A DNA stretch of 64,000 bases from NCBI RefSeq assembly GCF_036373705.1, contig NC_089864.1, positions 16,383,501 to 16,447,500 on the forward strand. Direction: 5' to 3'. Under the pieces are notes generated by a model that made no database searches, had not been told where the DNA came from, and saw only the letters and a list, made by a program, of their open reading frames with translations. Shown piece after piece: positions 44,345 through 56,696 of this stretch. The position numbers and the translations under genes were made by a program. This stretch comes from Amia ocellicauda. Taxonomy: Eukaryota; Chordata; Actinopteri; Amiiformes; Amiidae. How positions within the stretch are numbered: position 1 is the first letter of the stretch; each line of letters begins with the position of its first letter.

Positions 44345-46850
44345 CTTGTGTTGTGTGGTCCTGGGATAAAAAAAAAGAACCTGCAGAGAAGGATTTGGAT
44401 CAAAGTTTATTAAATATTGCATCTAATCATTAAAGTATATTCATATTTCGAGACCTGGTGACTGTATATTCCGCCATGTGGTGTAGTCCTTTAGTAATTA
44501 AAATAATTATATTTGCCTTTTGATTTAATTGTCCTCTGTGACCTATGCTCAAAACCTTGTTCTCAATTATACACTTTTGCCAATATACCCTAGCATTCTG
44601 TTTGGATGGAGAAAGTGAGGAGTCCACATAGACTCCTAGGTCTTTCTCATGCATTACTTCATCTAGTTCCATTCCTCACATAGTTAATTATAGTGGACAT
44701 GTTTGTTACCTGCATGTAATACCTTGCACTTGTCCACATTGAATTTAATCTGTCAGGTGTCGGCCCACAACTGAATATTATCTAAATCCCTTTGAATAAC
44801 CTGTACTGCAGAGATTGTATCTGCTGAGCCACCTATCTTAGTATCATCTGCAAATTCCAGATCATTAATATAGATTAGAAAAAGCAAAGGTCTAGTACTG
44901 ATCCCTGTGGAACTCCACTAACAACCTCACTTCAGTTAGAAGCAACTCCTCTAATCGACACCCTCTGTTTCCTAGACATCAACCAGTTCATAATCCATCT
45001 ACTTACATTACCCTGAATGCAATTTGATGATCAGTCTTTGGTGTGGAACCTTATCAAAAGCTTTTTGGAAATCTAAGTATATCAGATCATATGCTTTCAC
45101 GTGATCTACAGCTGCAGTTGCATGTTCAGAAAATTCTAATAAATTAGTAAGACATGATCTGCCTCGTCTAAATCCATGTTGACTATCTCCAAGAATATGG
45201 TTTTCATTAAGGTACTCCTCTATTTTCTGTCTAATCATTTTTTCCAACATTTTACAGGTGATGCAGGTGGGACTGATTGGTCTATAATTTCCTGGTTCAG
45301 TTTTGTCCCCTTTCTTGTGGATTGGTTTGACATTTGCTGTCTTCCAGTCAGTTGGCACATCACCTGTTCTAAGTGTCATTTGGAATATTTGAGTTAGAGG
45401 CCTATAAATCATTTCCCTAATTTCTTTAAGTACTGTTGGAAATATCCCATCTGGCCCAGGTGATTTGTTTGTTTTTAATTCTGCTAGTGCCTTTAGTACC
45501 TCCTCCTCATTTATCCTGATCTCTCTTAGGGTTTGATGTCTTTTCTTTTGTAAAAACTTCTGTGAAATACTCATTTAGAACATTTGCCATTTGTTGTTCA
45601 TTTTCCAAGATACTTCCATTTTTGCTCTTTATCTGTTTCACTTCATGTAGACCATTGTTTTTGACTTGTTTTAGTCCTTGTTTTTTTTAAAGTATGCCTC
45701 AAAGCTAACTATATTGTGATCACAGTTTGCCATTGGTTCATTGTCCCTCTGACTCTATCTTGGTCATTTGAAAAGATCAAGTCAATGCATGCGCTCTCTC
45801 TGGTTGGTTCCCTGACAAATTGAGTTAGAAAGCAGTCATTTACCATCTCAACCATTTCCATTTCTGCTTCTGTAGTCCCGACTGGTCTTTCCCAGTCTAT
45901 GTTTGGGAAATTGAAATCCCCCATTATAACAGCCACATCCTTGCTACATGCAGTCCTGATTACACTGTACAGTGCAACATCTTGCTGAATATCTGAGTTG
46001 GGTAGTCTGTAACACACTCCTACCACTAATCCTCCAGATCTCTTGTTCAACAGCTTAACCCCCAAAGATTCTGACTGTCTGGTTTGCACAGGTCCCATCT
46101 ATCCCAGAAGAAAGACCAATGCTCCATACATCTAAAACCCTCTTCCCTACACCAAGGTTTCAACCATGTGTTAAACTTTCTAATCTCAGCCTGTTTCCCT
46201 GGCCATGCACATGCTACATGATGTATTTCGGAGAAAACTACTGTGGAGGTTCTGCTCTTTAGTTTCTTTCCTAACTCTTTATATTTGTCTTGCAGAACCT
46301 CTGCCCTCCCTTTTCCTATGTCATTGGTTCCAATGTGGACCATGACCAGTGGATTCCCCCCGGCTTTGGCCAGTAGCTCGTCTACTAGTTTAGGGAGATC
46401 TGCAACCTGAGCACCAGGCAGGCAAGATACCATGTGGGTCTCCTTATCACTAGAACAGACGGTGTGATCTACACCTGTAAGAATCGAGTCTCCTACTATA
46501 ACTACCTCCTTGGTGCTCAACTGCCCTCCCATCACCCTCTGAGCTGTCACTGTCCAACCAGCAGTTGGAACCTGTTGGGCAATTCTAGCTCTTGGGATGT
46601 CTCTAAGAGATGTGCACGCCTTTTTCGGCAGTTACGACCTACTGTAACCCAGCAGTTCTATATGCTTTTCTGCTCTAAGGTCTCAACTCTCCTGGGTTTT
46701 GGCGTGCACACCATCTCTCTCATGGGCTGATTGACTAATGCTTCCATATCACTAATACAGCGCAGATCAACAAGCTGAGCCTCAAGATCACGAACCTTGA
46801 TCTCTAGGACTTCAACATGCTGACAACATTCACAAATGACCTGCACATAA
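44345..46850 (-). mobile_element. CR1-type LINE, longer copy (ORF1, endonuclease, reverse transcriptase)
   Basis: On the minus strand: an ORF1 N-terminus (46846-46658), an SGNH esterase domain (46550-46080) with GDSIL and GTNDIG but lacking the DGLH box because of a roughly 0.4-kb deletion near 46075, endonuclease (46098-45709), reverse transcriptase (45574-45008) with NKSPGPDGI, NYRPIS and HGFRRGRSC, and the C-terminal tail (44672-44430, EKDLGVYVDSSLSPSKQ). Frames are broken, so it is inactive. The portion right of 45775 belongs to the caps2 duplication. Confidence 0.88.
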
Positions 46851-48191
46851 CAAATCTACATGTGACAGCAAACAACAAGACCACCACACTGCATTTCATT
46901 ACTTGATGTATTATTAAAACAAAGCATAGCACACTCATTATAATAAAAATAACAATTGATAAGATAAGAGAGAGTATGAAAATAATAAAGAGTATAACAC
47001 TCTATGAAAAGATCAGCAATGTTCATAAATGTGGCAGTACAGCCAGTCCAACATGAGTTTCTGAGTCTTTTCTCAGTAGTTTAGTACAAGTTCAGTTAGC
47101 AAGTGGTGAACTCGGCCTGCTGAGAAATTCATAAACCAGGATATTCATGGTTCTGTCTCGCCATTGTAACATACATGCCACATACATTGATGCAGGTGAA
47201 GCCACTGAGGAGCAGCTGAGGACTGGGTTCGTGGAGACGCTGCAGGGAGCTTGCAGAGACCCCAGGGAAGTCTCATACTGTGAGTTTGAAGACTATTATG
47301 AAGGACTAAGTATTGGAATAGCTGCCGATGAAGACTTTGCCAATGTCTTGAAGAATTCATGGGGGATTTAAATATTCAGAGACTGCAGTAAATGCTGAAT
47401 ATGGACAAGTTATGAAACGTTTAATGTGTTTGAAGGATGTGTTCATGGTATTGGCAAACAATGAAGGGGATCCACAAAATCTGGTTACTCCTAAATGCTG
47501 ATAGCAATTTGTAAGAGAAATAATAGCTTGTAAATTGTATAAAATAAATATCATCACCACTACTTACAAAGGTCCTCATCAGGATGTCCTGAGGAAGTCA
47601 AGGCGTCCTTTCCGATTTGTTAGGTGTAAGCCTTTAATTTGGGTTTTTTACACTTTGGATTTCACTAAGTTGAATTCAGGTGAGCCAACCAGACAAATGT
47701 GTTTTTTGTTGAGGTGCTGAATTGTTGTAAGAGTTGTCAGGGTGGGAGAAGATGGGGTGGGGGTGCAGATTACAAATCTATGCATATTAACATCTAATAA
47801 AATAAATACAATAAATGTACTAATACTCCCACATTCCACTGAAATTAAGTAAAAAAGAAGTGTAAGCTTTAAAAGCAGAAAATATTGATCTATTTCTTGC
47901 CCTTTTTGACCATATATAAATATGTCAGCAGCAACATTTAAAAGATCATTATGAATTATCAATGTAATATACTGTACTGTTGTAATCTATTAGTAACACT
48001 TCGGTTTTGCACTGGTTCATTCCGAAGATATCATGCACTATGAACATAGAAATGTCTTTGAGTGTATACACATTTTAATAACTTATCTTTCTTATAATTT
48101 TTTTTATTTATTTTTCTGTGCAAAATACTTTTTTGGAAGAAAAAATCTTGAAACAATGAAACCCACTGTAACACTTCTTTAGAGATACTGT
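45775..48191 (+). repeat. Segmental duplication unit B (copy)
   Basis: Matches 22250-25081 in the same orientation. It includes LINE sequence, the intron 17 end, caps2 exon 18 and the 3' flank. It has a roughly 0.4-kb internal deletion near 46075 and a few small indels. It ends exactly where a Tc1 fragment begins. Confidence 0.93.
47196..47371 (+). pseudogene. caps2 (exon 18 copy): Duplicated last exon of caps2
   Basis: The 176-nt exon, with its AG acceptor, stop codon and downstream polyadenylation signal, is identical to 24084-24259 as read base by base. It encodes the degenerate last EF-hand and conserved C-terminus of CAPS2. No other caps2 exon lies nearby. It is on the same strand, about 23 kb downstream of the real exon, with the ENDOD1-like gene between on the other strand. 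It is probably an orphan exon, though use as an alternative terminal exon is conceivable. Confidence 0.9.
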
Positions 48192-48763
48192 AGTAGTCAG
48201 GATTGAGGGAAAGATGAATGCAGCAATGTACAGAGACATCCTTGATGAAAACCTGCTCCAGAGCACTCTGGACCTCAGACTGGGGCGAAGGTTAATCTTC
48301 CAACAGGACAACGACCCTAAGCACACAGCCAAGATAACAAAGGAGTGGCTACAGGACAACTCTGTGAATGTCCTTGAGCCCAGACTTGAACCCGATTGAA
48401 CATCTCTGGAGAGATCTGAAAATGGCTGTGCACTGATGCAAAAAGAATGGGAGAAACTGCCCAAAAATAGGTGTGCCAAGCTTGTAGCATCATACTCAAA
48501 ACGACTTGAGGCTGTAATTGGTGCCAAAGGTGCTTCAACAAAGTATTGAGCAAAGGCTGTGAATACTTATGTACATGTGCTTTTTTGTTTTTTATTTTTA
48601 ATAAATTCGTAAAGATTTCAAACAAACTTTTCATGTTGTCATTATGGGGTATTGTTTGTAGAATTTTTAGGAAAATAATTAATTTAATCCATTTTGGAAT
48701 AAGGCTGTAACATAACAAAATGTGGAAAAAGTGAAGCACTGTGAATACTTTCCGGATGCACTG
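48192..48763 (+). mobile_element. Right half of a Tc1 (DD34E) element of another subfamily
   Basis: The plus strand encodes the C-terminal half of the transposase ([33 protein letters not shown]) with frameshifts. It ends with TTTCCGGATGCACTG before TA at 48764-48765. The left half is missing, cut where duplication unit B ends. Confidence 0.88.
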
Positions 48764-48774
48764 TATGTAAAAAG

Positions 48775-48870
48775 GGAGAATATTACACTAGCTTTAACAA
48801 TGCTGGTCAACTGGTGCCTCTGTGAAATCATACTATCCTTCACAGAATTCTTTAATTCATTAGATATTTA
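48775..48870. repeat. Fragment resembling the UMODL1-like gene 3' UTR
   Basis: Blocks such as ATATTACAC, CTTTAACAATGC, GAAATCATAC, TATCCTTCACA and AATTCATT occur in the same order and spacing as at about 56527-56625, just downstream of the UMODL1-like stop codon. It is either a shared dispersed repeat or a relic of a duplicated gene end. Confidence 0.6.
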
Positions 48871-48889
48871 TTTTTATATATTTATATTT

Positions 48890-49150
48890 ATTTTTTGAGA
48901 AGTGGGATCACAGCAGCTTGTTTGAAAGCAGAGAGGAAACAGCCAGAGAGGAGGGAGGAGTTGAGGAGAGACTAAATGAAGGGGAGTAGATCAGGAAGTC
49001 GCTTGGAGGAGGCGAGTGGGCAGAGGGTCCAGGGAAAACGTCATGGGTTTGTGACCTAAGAGGAGATGGGAAAGTTCAGTGTCAGAGAGAGGTAGAGGTC
49101 GAGGGCAGCAGGTAGTTTGGACCTCTTCCACTTCTGTTCAGCAGCACATG
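48890..49150 (-). mobile_element. Deleted fragment of the 29330-31980 non-LTR family
   Basis: GAGTGGG...GGGTCCAGGG and the GGGCAGCAG...CTTCCA(C/T)TTCT(G/T)TTCAGCAG blocks match 30440-30840 with the intervening part deleted. Confidence 0.6.
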
Positions 49151-50918
49151 GTTTATACCTGGTTTCTTACATCAAGGTTGTCTTGGAGGGATGTTTGTGA
49201 ACCAATGGTCACCTGGCAGAAGTAGGCACTATTTTTATGGGTCATGGAGTCCTGGCCCACATCTCCCCTTACCTTATTATGCAGTAATGTGCAGAAAACC
49301 TTAAAAAAGACAAGGGTTCATTGAGGCAAAAAGGGCAGTTTTCAACCATCACATTTGTGAATGAGGGCCATTTGGGGCCCCTTCCTCTTTTTCCCCATTT
49401 TAGGGGTGCAGGTATTGAGTCTCCTCAGACATGGAACAGCTGGCACTAGAGGTATTGAGAGGGAGACTTGGTCACGGCCAGGGGGTTTTCCTCAATCACG
49501 ATGAATACATTGCTTTTCCTAGGAAGTGCATGTATTTGTACTGTACTTTTCTCTCTAGGCGCTACCAGCCCCCGGCACTGAACACAGGGGAGACGGGGTT
49601 AGGTTGGGCTGGGAGATGGGTTTCTCGTCTCCTCCCTTTAGCAGCTAAGGTTGCAGTATGCTCCTATTCTCCCAGTGTAATGCGGATTGTGTCGTGGTTT
49701 AAGAGAAGATTCAGATCTGCTACACAGCTTTCAAATTGAAGGATCTTTGTATTTAGGGCAGGATAACTGGATGTGCTCCTCTGTCTTCTTTGGCCATCCA
49801 GGACAGTTTCTATGGCCACGCTGTGGTCACTGAGTCAGTACTAGGTCAGGATCTGTCAATGTCTTGTTTTTTTTAACCCTTACCAGATATGGTGCAAGGG
49901 TGAATTCTTTGTTTAGGACCAGATAGCATTGCAGTTTGTTTTATTTCATTTTTCCAATGTAGTTTATAATTGTCTTTCAGATCCAGATCAATGTGTTTCA
50001 TTGTTTGTGCTGGGAGTCTTTTGCTGGTGGTGTCAAAGAACATAAAAATAATGTACAATACCTGCAGGGTGGAAACAATAGGCAGGGGGCTTAATAATAT
50101 TTGAATCTCTACTTCTTGCATTGTATAAAATTAAATGTTCTATGCAATTGGATTTTTTTTCTCTCCAGTAGGCGCACATCACCTGACCAGTAGAATGACA
50201 GGGACACTGAATACTTAATCTTCTGATTACTAATAAGCTGTACATAGTTAATGCATTGTTAGAGTGTATTTGAAATCACAAATGTGGTTTATGTTCATTA
50301 TTTAATTAACCTCAATTAATCATATTTAACTATGACATATTTACCAGCTACCTTACCTAAATTAGCATAACAAATTTTTTAATAAACACAATCCAGGACT
50401 TTATGTATGTCTAACACCAGGGAGACATGATTAATGAACATTGTATTAATATATAAATTCAATAAATTATTCATTTCTTCAATATGTGGTTGTATGGCAA
50501 AAAAAAGTGAAAACATGCTTTACCAAGAACAAAAAGTGCTAAAATGTATCAATAACAAGAAAACAATCAGAAACCTTGGTGCCTTTAAAGGACCAAGGAC
50601 TGCTTTTATTCTTGGAATGCTATTTTTTCTCTGTTTGTTTTGTGTTGATCAAGTGTTGCTATACCCTGCATAATTATCATTTTGTTCTTATTGTGCCTTG
50701 GTCCCTGTATATGTGCGTGTTTACAAAAATGTATGGCTTGCTTGGTGTCTTCATCCATGGACGCTCTGAACCCTAAGCGCTTCGATGCCCACCGAGTTCA
50801 ACTGCTGAAACAACGAAATAACATGTAATGAACACTGGAAATTGACTCTGTCTTCCCGGCCAGTTGATGGAAGCTGATGGACCACAATGAAAGAACAATC
50901 ACCAGCAATATTAATATA
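49151..50918. other. No supported gene
   Basis: Open frames at 49431-49739 and 50434-50673 show no recognisable domain. Nothing else was identified. Confidence 0.4.
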
Positions 50919-52140
50919 CACTCACCTAAAGGATTATTAGGAACACCATACTAATACTGTGTTTGAAACCCCTTTCGGCTTCAGAACTGCCTTAATTCTA
51001 AGTGGCATTGATTCAACAAGGTGCTGAAAGCATTCTTTAGAAATGTTGGCCCATATTGATAGGATAGCATCTTGCAGTTGATGGAGATTTGTGGGATGCA
51101 CATCCAGGGCACGAAGCTCCCGTTCCACCACATCCCAAAGATGCTCTATTGGGTTGAGATCTGGTGATTGTGGGGGCCAGTTTAGTACAGTGAACTCATT
51201 GTCATGTTCAAGAAACCAATTTGAAATGATTCGACCTTTGTGACATGGTGCATTATCCTGCTGGAAGTAGCCATCAGAGGATGGGTACATGGTGCTCATA
51301 AAGGGATGGACATGGTCAGAAACAATGCTCAGGTAGGCCGTGGCATTTAAACGATGCCCAATTGGCACTAAGGGGCCTAAAGTGTGCCAGGAAAACATCC
51401 CCCACACCATTACACCACCACCACCAGCCTGCACAGTGGTAACAAGGCATGATGGATCCATGTTCTCATTCTGTTTACGCCAAATTCTGACTCTACCATC
51501 TGAATGTCTCAACAGAAATCGAGACTCATCAGACCAGGCAACATTTTTCCAGTCTTCAACTGTCCAATTTTGGTGAGCTTGTGCAAATTGTAGCCTCTTT
51601 TTCCTATTTGTAGTGGAGATGAGTGGTACCCGGTGGGGTCTTCTGCTGTTGTAGCCCATCCGCCACAAGGTTGTACGTGTTGTGGCTTCACAAATGCTTT
51701 GCTGCATACCTCGGTTGTAACGAGTGGTTATTTCAGTCAAAGTTGCTCTTCTATCAGCTTGAATCAGTCGGCCCATTCTCCTCTGACCTCTAGCATCAAC
51801 AAGGCATTTTCGCCCACAGGACTGCCGCATACTGGATGTTTTTCCCTTTTCACACCATTCTTTGTAAACCCTAGAAATGGTTGTGCGTGAAAATCCCACT
51901 AACTGAGCAGATTGTGAAATACTCAGACCAGCCCGTCTGGCACCAACAACCATGCCACGCTCAAAATTGCTTAAATCACCTTTCTTTCCCATTCAGACAT
52001 TCAGTTTGGAGTTCAGGAGATTGTCTTGACCAGGACCACACCCCTAAATGCATTGAAGCAACTGCCATGTGATTGGTTGATTAGATAATTGCATTAATGA
52101 GAAATTGAACAGGTGTTCCTAATAATCCTTTAGGTGAGTG
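50919..52140 (-). mobile_element. Tc1/mariner element, DD36E type, copy 2
   Basis: The 1222-bp element is flanked by TA (50917-50918, 52141-52142), with the same terminal repeats as 1404-2618 and only scattered differences. Unlike copy 1 it keeps the full sequence next to the right repeat. Confidence 0.93.
50937..51992 (-). CDS. Tc1/mariner (DD36E) transposase with altered C-terminus
   Basis: A 351-residue frame from an ATG at 51992. It keeps the helix-turn-helix and all three catalytic motifs (WSDESRF, FQQDNAPCH, NPIEHLW). A small indel near 50965 replaces the normal last residues (KGGQTQY in copy 1) with KGVSNTVLVWCS. The catalytic core is intact. Whether the altered tail matters is unknown. 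It is a selfish element gene. Confidence 0.87.
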   Translation of the reverse strand: MGKKGDLSNFERGMVVGARRAGLSISQSAQLVGFSRTTISRVYKEWCEKGKTSSMRQSCGRKCLVDARGQRRMGRLIQADRRATLTEITTRYNRGMQQSICEATTRTTLWRMGYNSRRPHRVPLISTTNRKKRLQFAQAHQNWTVEDWKNVAWSDESRFLLRHSDGRVRIWRKQNENMDPSCLVTTVQAGGGGVMVWGMFSWHTLGPLVPIGHRLNATAYLSIVSDHVHPFMSTMYPSSDGYFQQDNAPCHKGRIISNWFLEHDNEFTVLNWPPQSPDLNPIEHLWDVVERELRALDVHPTNLHQLQDAILSIWANISKECFQHLVESMPLRIKAVLKPKGVSNTVLVWCS

Positions 52141-52345
52141 TATGTTTACAGAATCTGATCAAGAGGGCTTAATTTGTGATTAACATGTCCAAAATATCTG
52201 TTTATAGAACACAATTTTACGGAATTAATGTAACATGTTTATATTTTATTAAAGAGGGCAACTGTTGGGGTAAAATTGTCCCCTATGAAGTATATATCCA
52301 CTCTGCATGTTGGGAGAACAGAGTACAAGAGTACATATTCTACTA

Positions 52346-53621
<1,276 letters not shown>

Positions 53622-53623
53622 TA

Positions 53624-56447
53624 ACTGGTAGGAATTATTAAGTTTTGTTCTGTTATTATGTATGCATAGTGATTATTTAACCTACTGTAACCATGTAACT
53701 CATTGTATGTCCTGACCCATTATGATGACTTCTGACATGTGTGCTGTTGCAAAAATGAACTGAAGACAAACTATCTAGTATTATGTCGGTGACTTTTTTC
53801 TTCCCGAGCTCATCTCGTGTGGAGGATGCACCATCCTGCACTGACGGCACTGGGTTATCCTAGTCCAGGGAACCTGAAAGGTTCACTTAAGGTGTAGTGG
53901 TTATACATTAACTAGCAATTTAGTATTAGTTTTCACACAATTGTTTTTTTAAATAAACTGATGCATGTAAAGAACATTAACAAAACACAATATGAAAGTA
54001 TATTTCAACACTATAACAAGGTAAAATAGTAAAAATATTAAAACTAGGAAGAAACAATAACAACTAAACACTAGTGATCTGAGCAGGATTGAGAATATTT
54101 CCAGAATAGATTGCACTAGAGCTCTGCTGTGACCCTCGCCTGTCTGCTGTAGCCACGCTGCAGCTCCCCTCTGCTCTCCTCTCAGCCAAACCATTTTCTT
54201 CATCTGAAGAGAAGTCTGACTCACAGCCAAGTAAAAAATCATCCAGTGCATCTTCCAATTACCCTAAACCCACATTTTCTTCAAAGAAAATGTCTAAAGA
54301 ATCAAGTTGATTTTCTGGACAGAAATTTCTCCCAAAATCACCTCCAACAAATCACATCTTTTCACTGCCATTTCATATTCTACCTTCTCACTCATACTCT
54401 CCCTTCTGCCAATCAGGAATGATCTGTTCTTTTTCAATGACTGTATTGAATGACCAAGATTAACAGCATTGCAGAACTGTTAAAGCAGCAACTCCTCCAT
54501 CTTTTTAGACATTTCAACCATTCGATATTGCATAGGCAAGGACCTTCTCTGCAATAATGTTTTCAACACGGTTGCCATTTGGAATAAAAAAAAATGGACT
54601 TCACTGACAGTTTTCAGCTTGAGGGACTTGTTCCAACTTCAGAGTCGTTTGCCAGTACATGGCAACTTCAACAACATTAGTCATCACCTCACCCAGTTGG
54701 TCACATGGCGAATGAGATTAATCTTTCGTTCATACAAGAGATTCCCTCTTGACAAATAACTGTCCAGTGAAAGAGTCTCTTTTGCCATCTCATGTAACCA
54801 GTAAGGCAAGGGCTACAAACATGGCTGCTGACAAGTGGAATCTGTTGGACGTTGACAATCCAACAGATTAAGCCGGTAAATAAACATTGATTGCATTATT
54901 GTATGAGTAAGTTATCAGCAATTATACGATAGTGAATATTATCAAAATGTTACAATAGCACCGCAAGAGTAGGCTAGATTAACTATTAGGCTAGATCTTG
55001 TAACTTGCCGTTAACAGTTCTGCTGCCTGAGGAGTCTGAGTGGGTTTGTAGTCTACTGAAGGAAATTTTCATTAGTACCGAAGAACTTGCTAAGCACTGA
55101 ACGAACTGGTGAATTAAATCAGTGAACAAATCTTTATAGTAAGCACAGTCAAATGATGGAAAAAAAAAAGGCAAATCCTGGACAAACCAAAAATCCCACC
55201 ACTACTCCCTTCATGTCTCACCCTTGTGTTTCTTTAGTAAACTGCCTCAATTAAATAAATGCATCCTGATTGGTCTTTACAGACGTCATTAATTTATGAA
55301 TGACCAATAGTTGTTCAAAAGGGCTTAAAAAAAGGCAAACCAATCACCATACATATCATTCATATTTGTTCGAATTGTAGCGCTGCTGGAGTGGAAGGGT
55401 AAACACACAACGGGAATTGTACTTCAGTGCTGGAAAAGGGACGAGTAAGGCAAATCCTGGACATTTAAAAAATCCATCTGGAATGAGGAGATTAAAAGGG
55501 GCAGAAAGACTTTTTTTTTTTTTTTTCCTTCCAGACATATGGTAACCCTATGTAGTAGGACTCTGCCAGAATGCTTTCCATTATCACCCCCTCAATACGC
55601 AGACCTTGGGGGAAATATTAACATGTTGACACATGCACAGGTTATTTTTGACCCCGAAAATCAACGTGGAGGCCAAGAGGCTGTGACTCTTACCTTGTCT
55701 GTTCACCCTGGCTGAGCCAAGTCTTCCTCACCATAGGTCTTTAATCTAGTACCAGCCTTTTGTCCTTGTCAGGACAGTTCCCTAGTTCCCTAGTCCAGAC
55801 TGTTAGGATATAATTTAATACTTCGCACAAACAATTTGTTATACACAGACATGTACAAAGAGAAGCCTCCTCAACCCATTACATCATGAGAGCCAATATC
55901 ATGATCACAAATGTTTAACAACTAATGCATTAACATATGTAAAAAAAATAAAAAAAATTAACTTGACAGTGGGACTTCAAAAATCAGTGGAGCTGGCCAT
56001 CTTGAGCATAGACATTAATATAGAATTAAATTAGAAGTTGAAGTCAATGTAAATCCATTCCACAAGATCTGTGCACTCATGTTGATAAGAGTTTTACAAA
56101 AATGTTTAATGAATTTGTAATGTCGTGCGACTATAGTAATGCGATTGAAAGTAAATTTGTCTATTCACATAACCTTAATACACATATGAACATACTGTAT
56201 TTATGCAGGGATCTTTTTTTAACACATATGAATGTGTAAAAAAATGAATATTCATCACTCCAATTTGGCATCATATTTACCAATTCTATTTTTTGACTAA
56301 TGAATTACAGTAGATGCACATTTGTATTAGTTGCATATCTGACAAGTCTATTTTAGAATGTTGCCTAGAAACAGTTCAGGATACTGAAACACTGAATTTA
56401 GTTTAAAGCAAGGATACCACACTTTCTGTAAACATTAATTTTGTGGC
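53624..56447. other. Spacer without a supported gene
   Basis: A minus-strand stretch at about 54900-54060 reads as a decayed coding sequence with several stops. Its 54258-54064 part (FLLGCESDFSSDEEN) resembles the acidic N-terminus of DNA-transposon proteins, but I cannot assign it. Two related motifs GGCAAATCCTGGACA occur near 55171 and 55449. No host exon was recognised. Confidence 0.45.
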
Positions 56448-56453
56448 TTTATT
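56448..56453 (-). other. Candidate polyadenylation signal of the UMODL1-like gene
   Basis: AATAAA on the minus strand about 245 bp after the stop codon at 56697-56699. Confidence 0.5.
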
Positions 56454-56696
56454 TGTAACATTTTCAATAAAATCTTCCAACATATGCATCAGTATAAATC
56501 CTCAACATTGAAGAGAAGTAGCAGGTTATCTTCAAATGGAGGATATTACACCAACTTTAACAATGCACGTTAATTAATGTCACATTCCTTGAAATCATAC
56601 ATTATCCTTCACAAAATTGTTGAATTCATTCGACTTTCTGAAAAAATATTCACATTAATAAGATCTATAAAAACTAATAGGGGGAAAAAAAAAATC

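Noticed and set aside
49431-49739. 102-residue open frame possibly from a retroelement
   Set aside because: I could not match it to any family with confidence.
54060-54900. Possible decayed gene on the minus strand
   Set aside because: Stops in all frames and no firm homology; described only as unassigned sequence.
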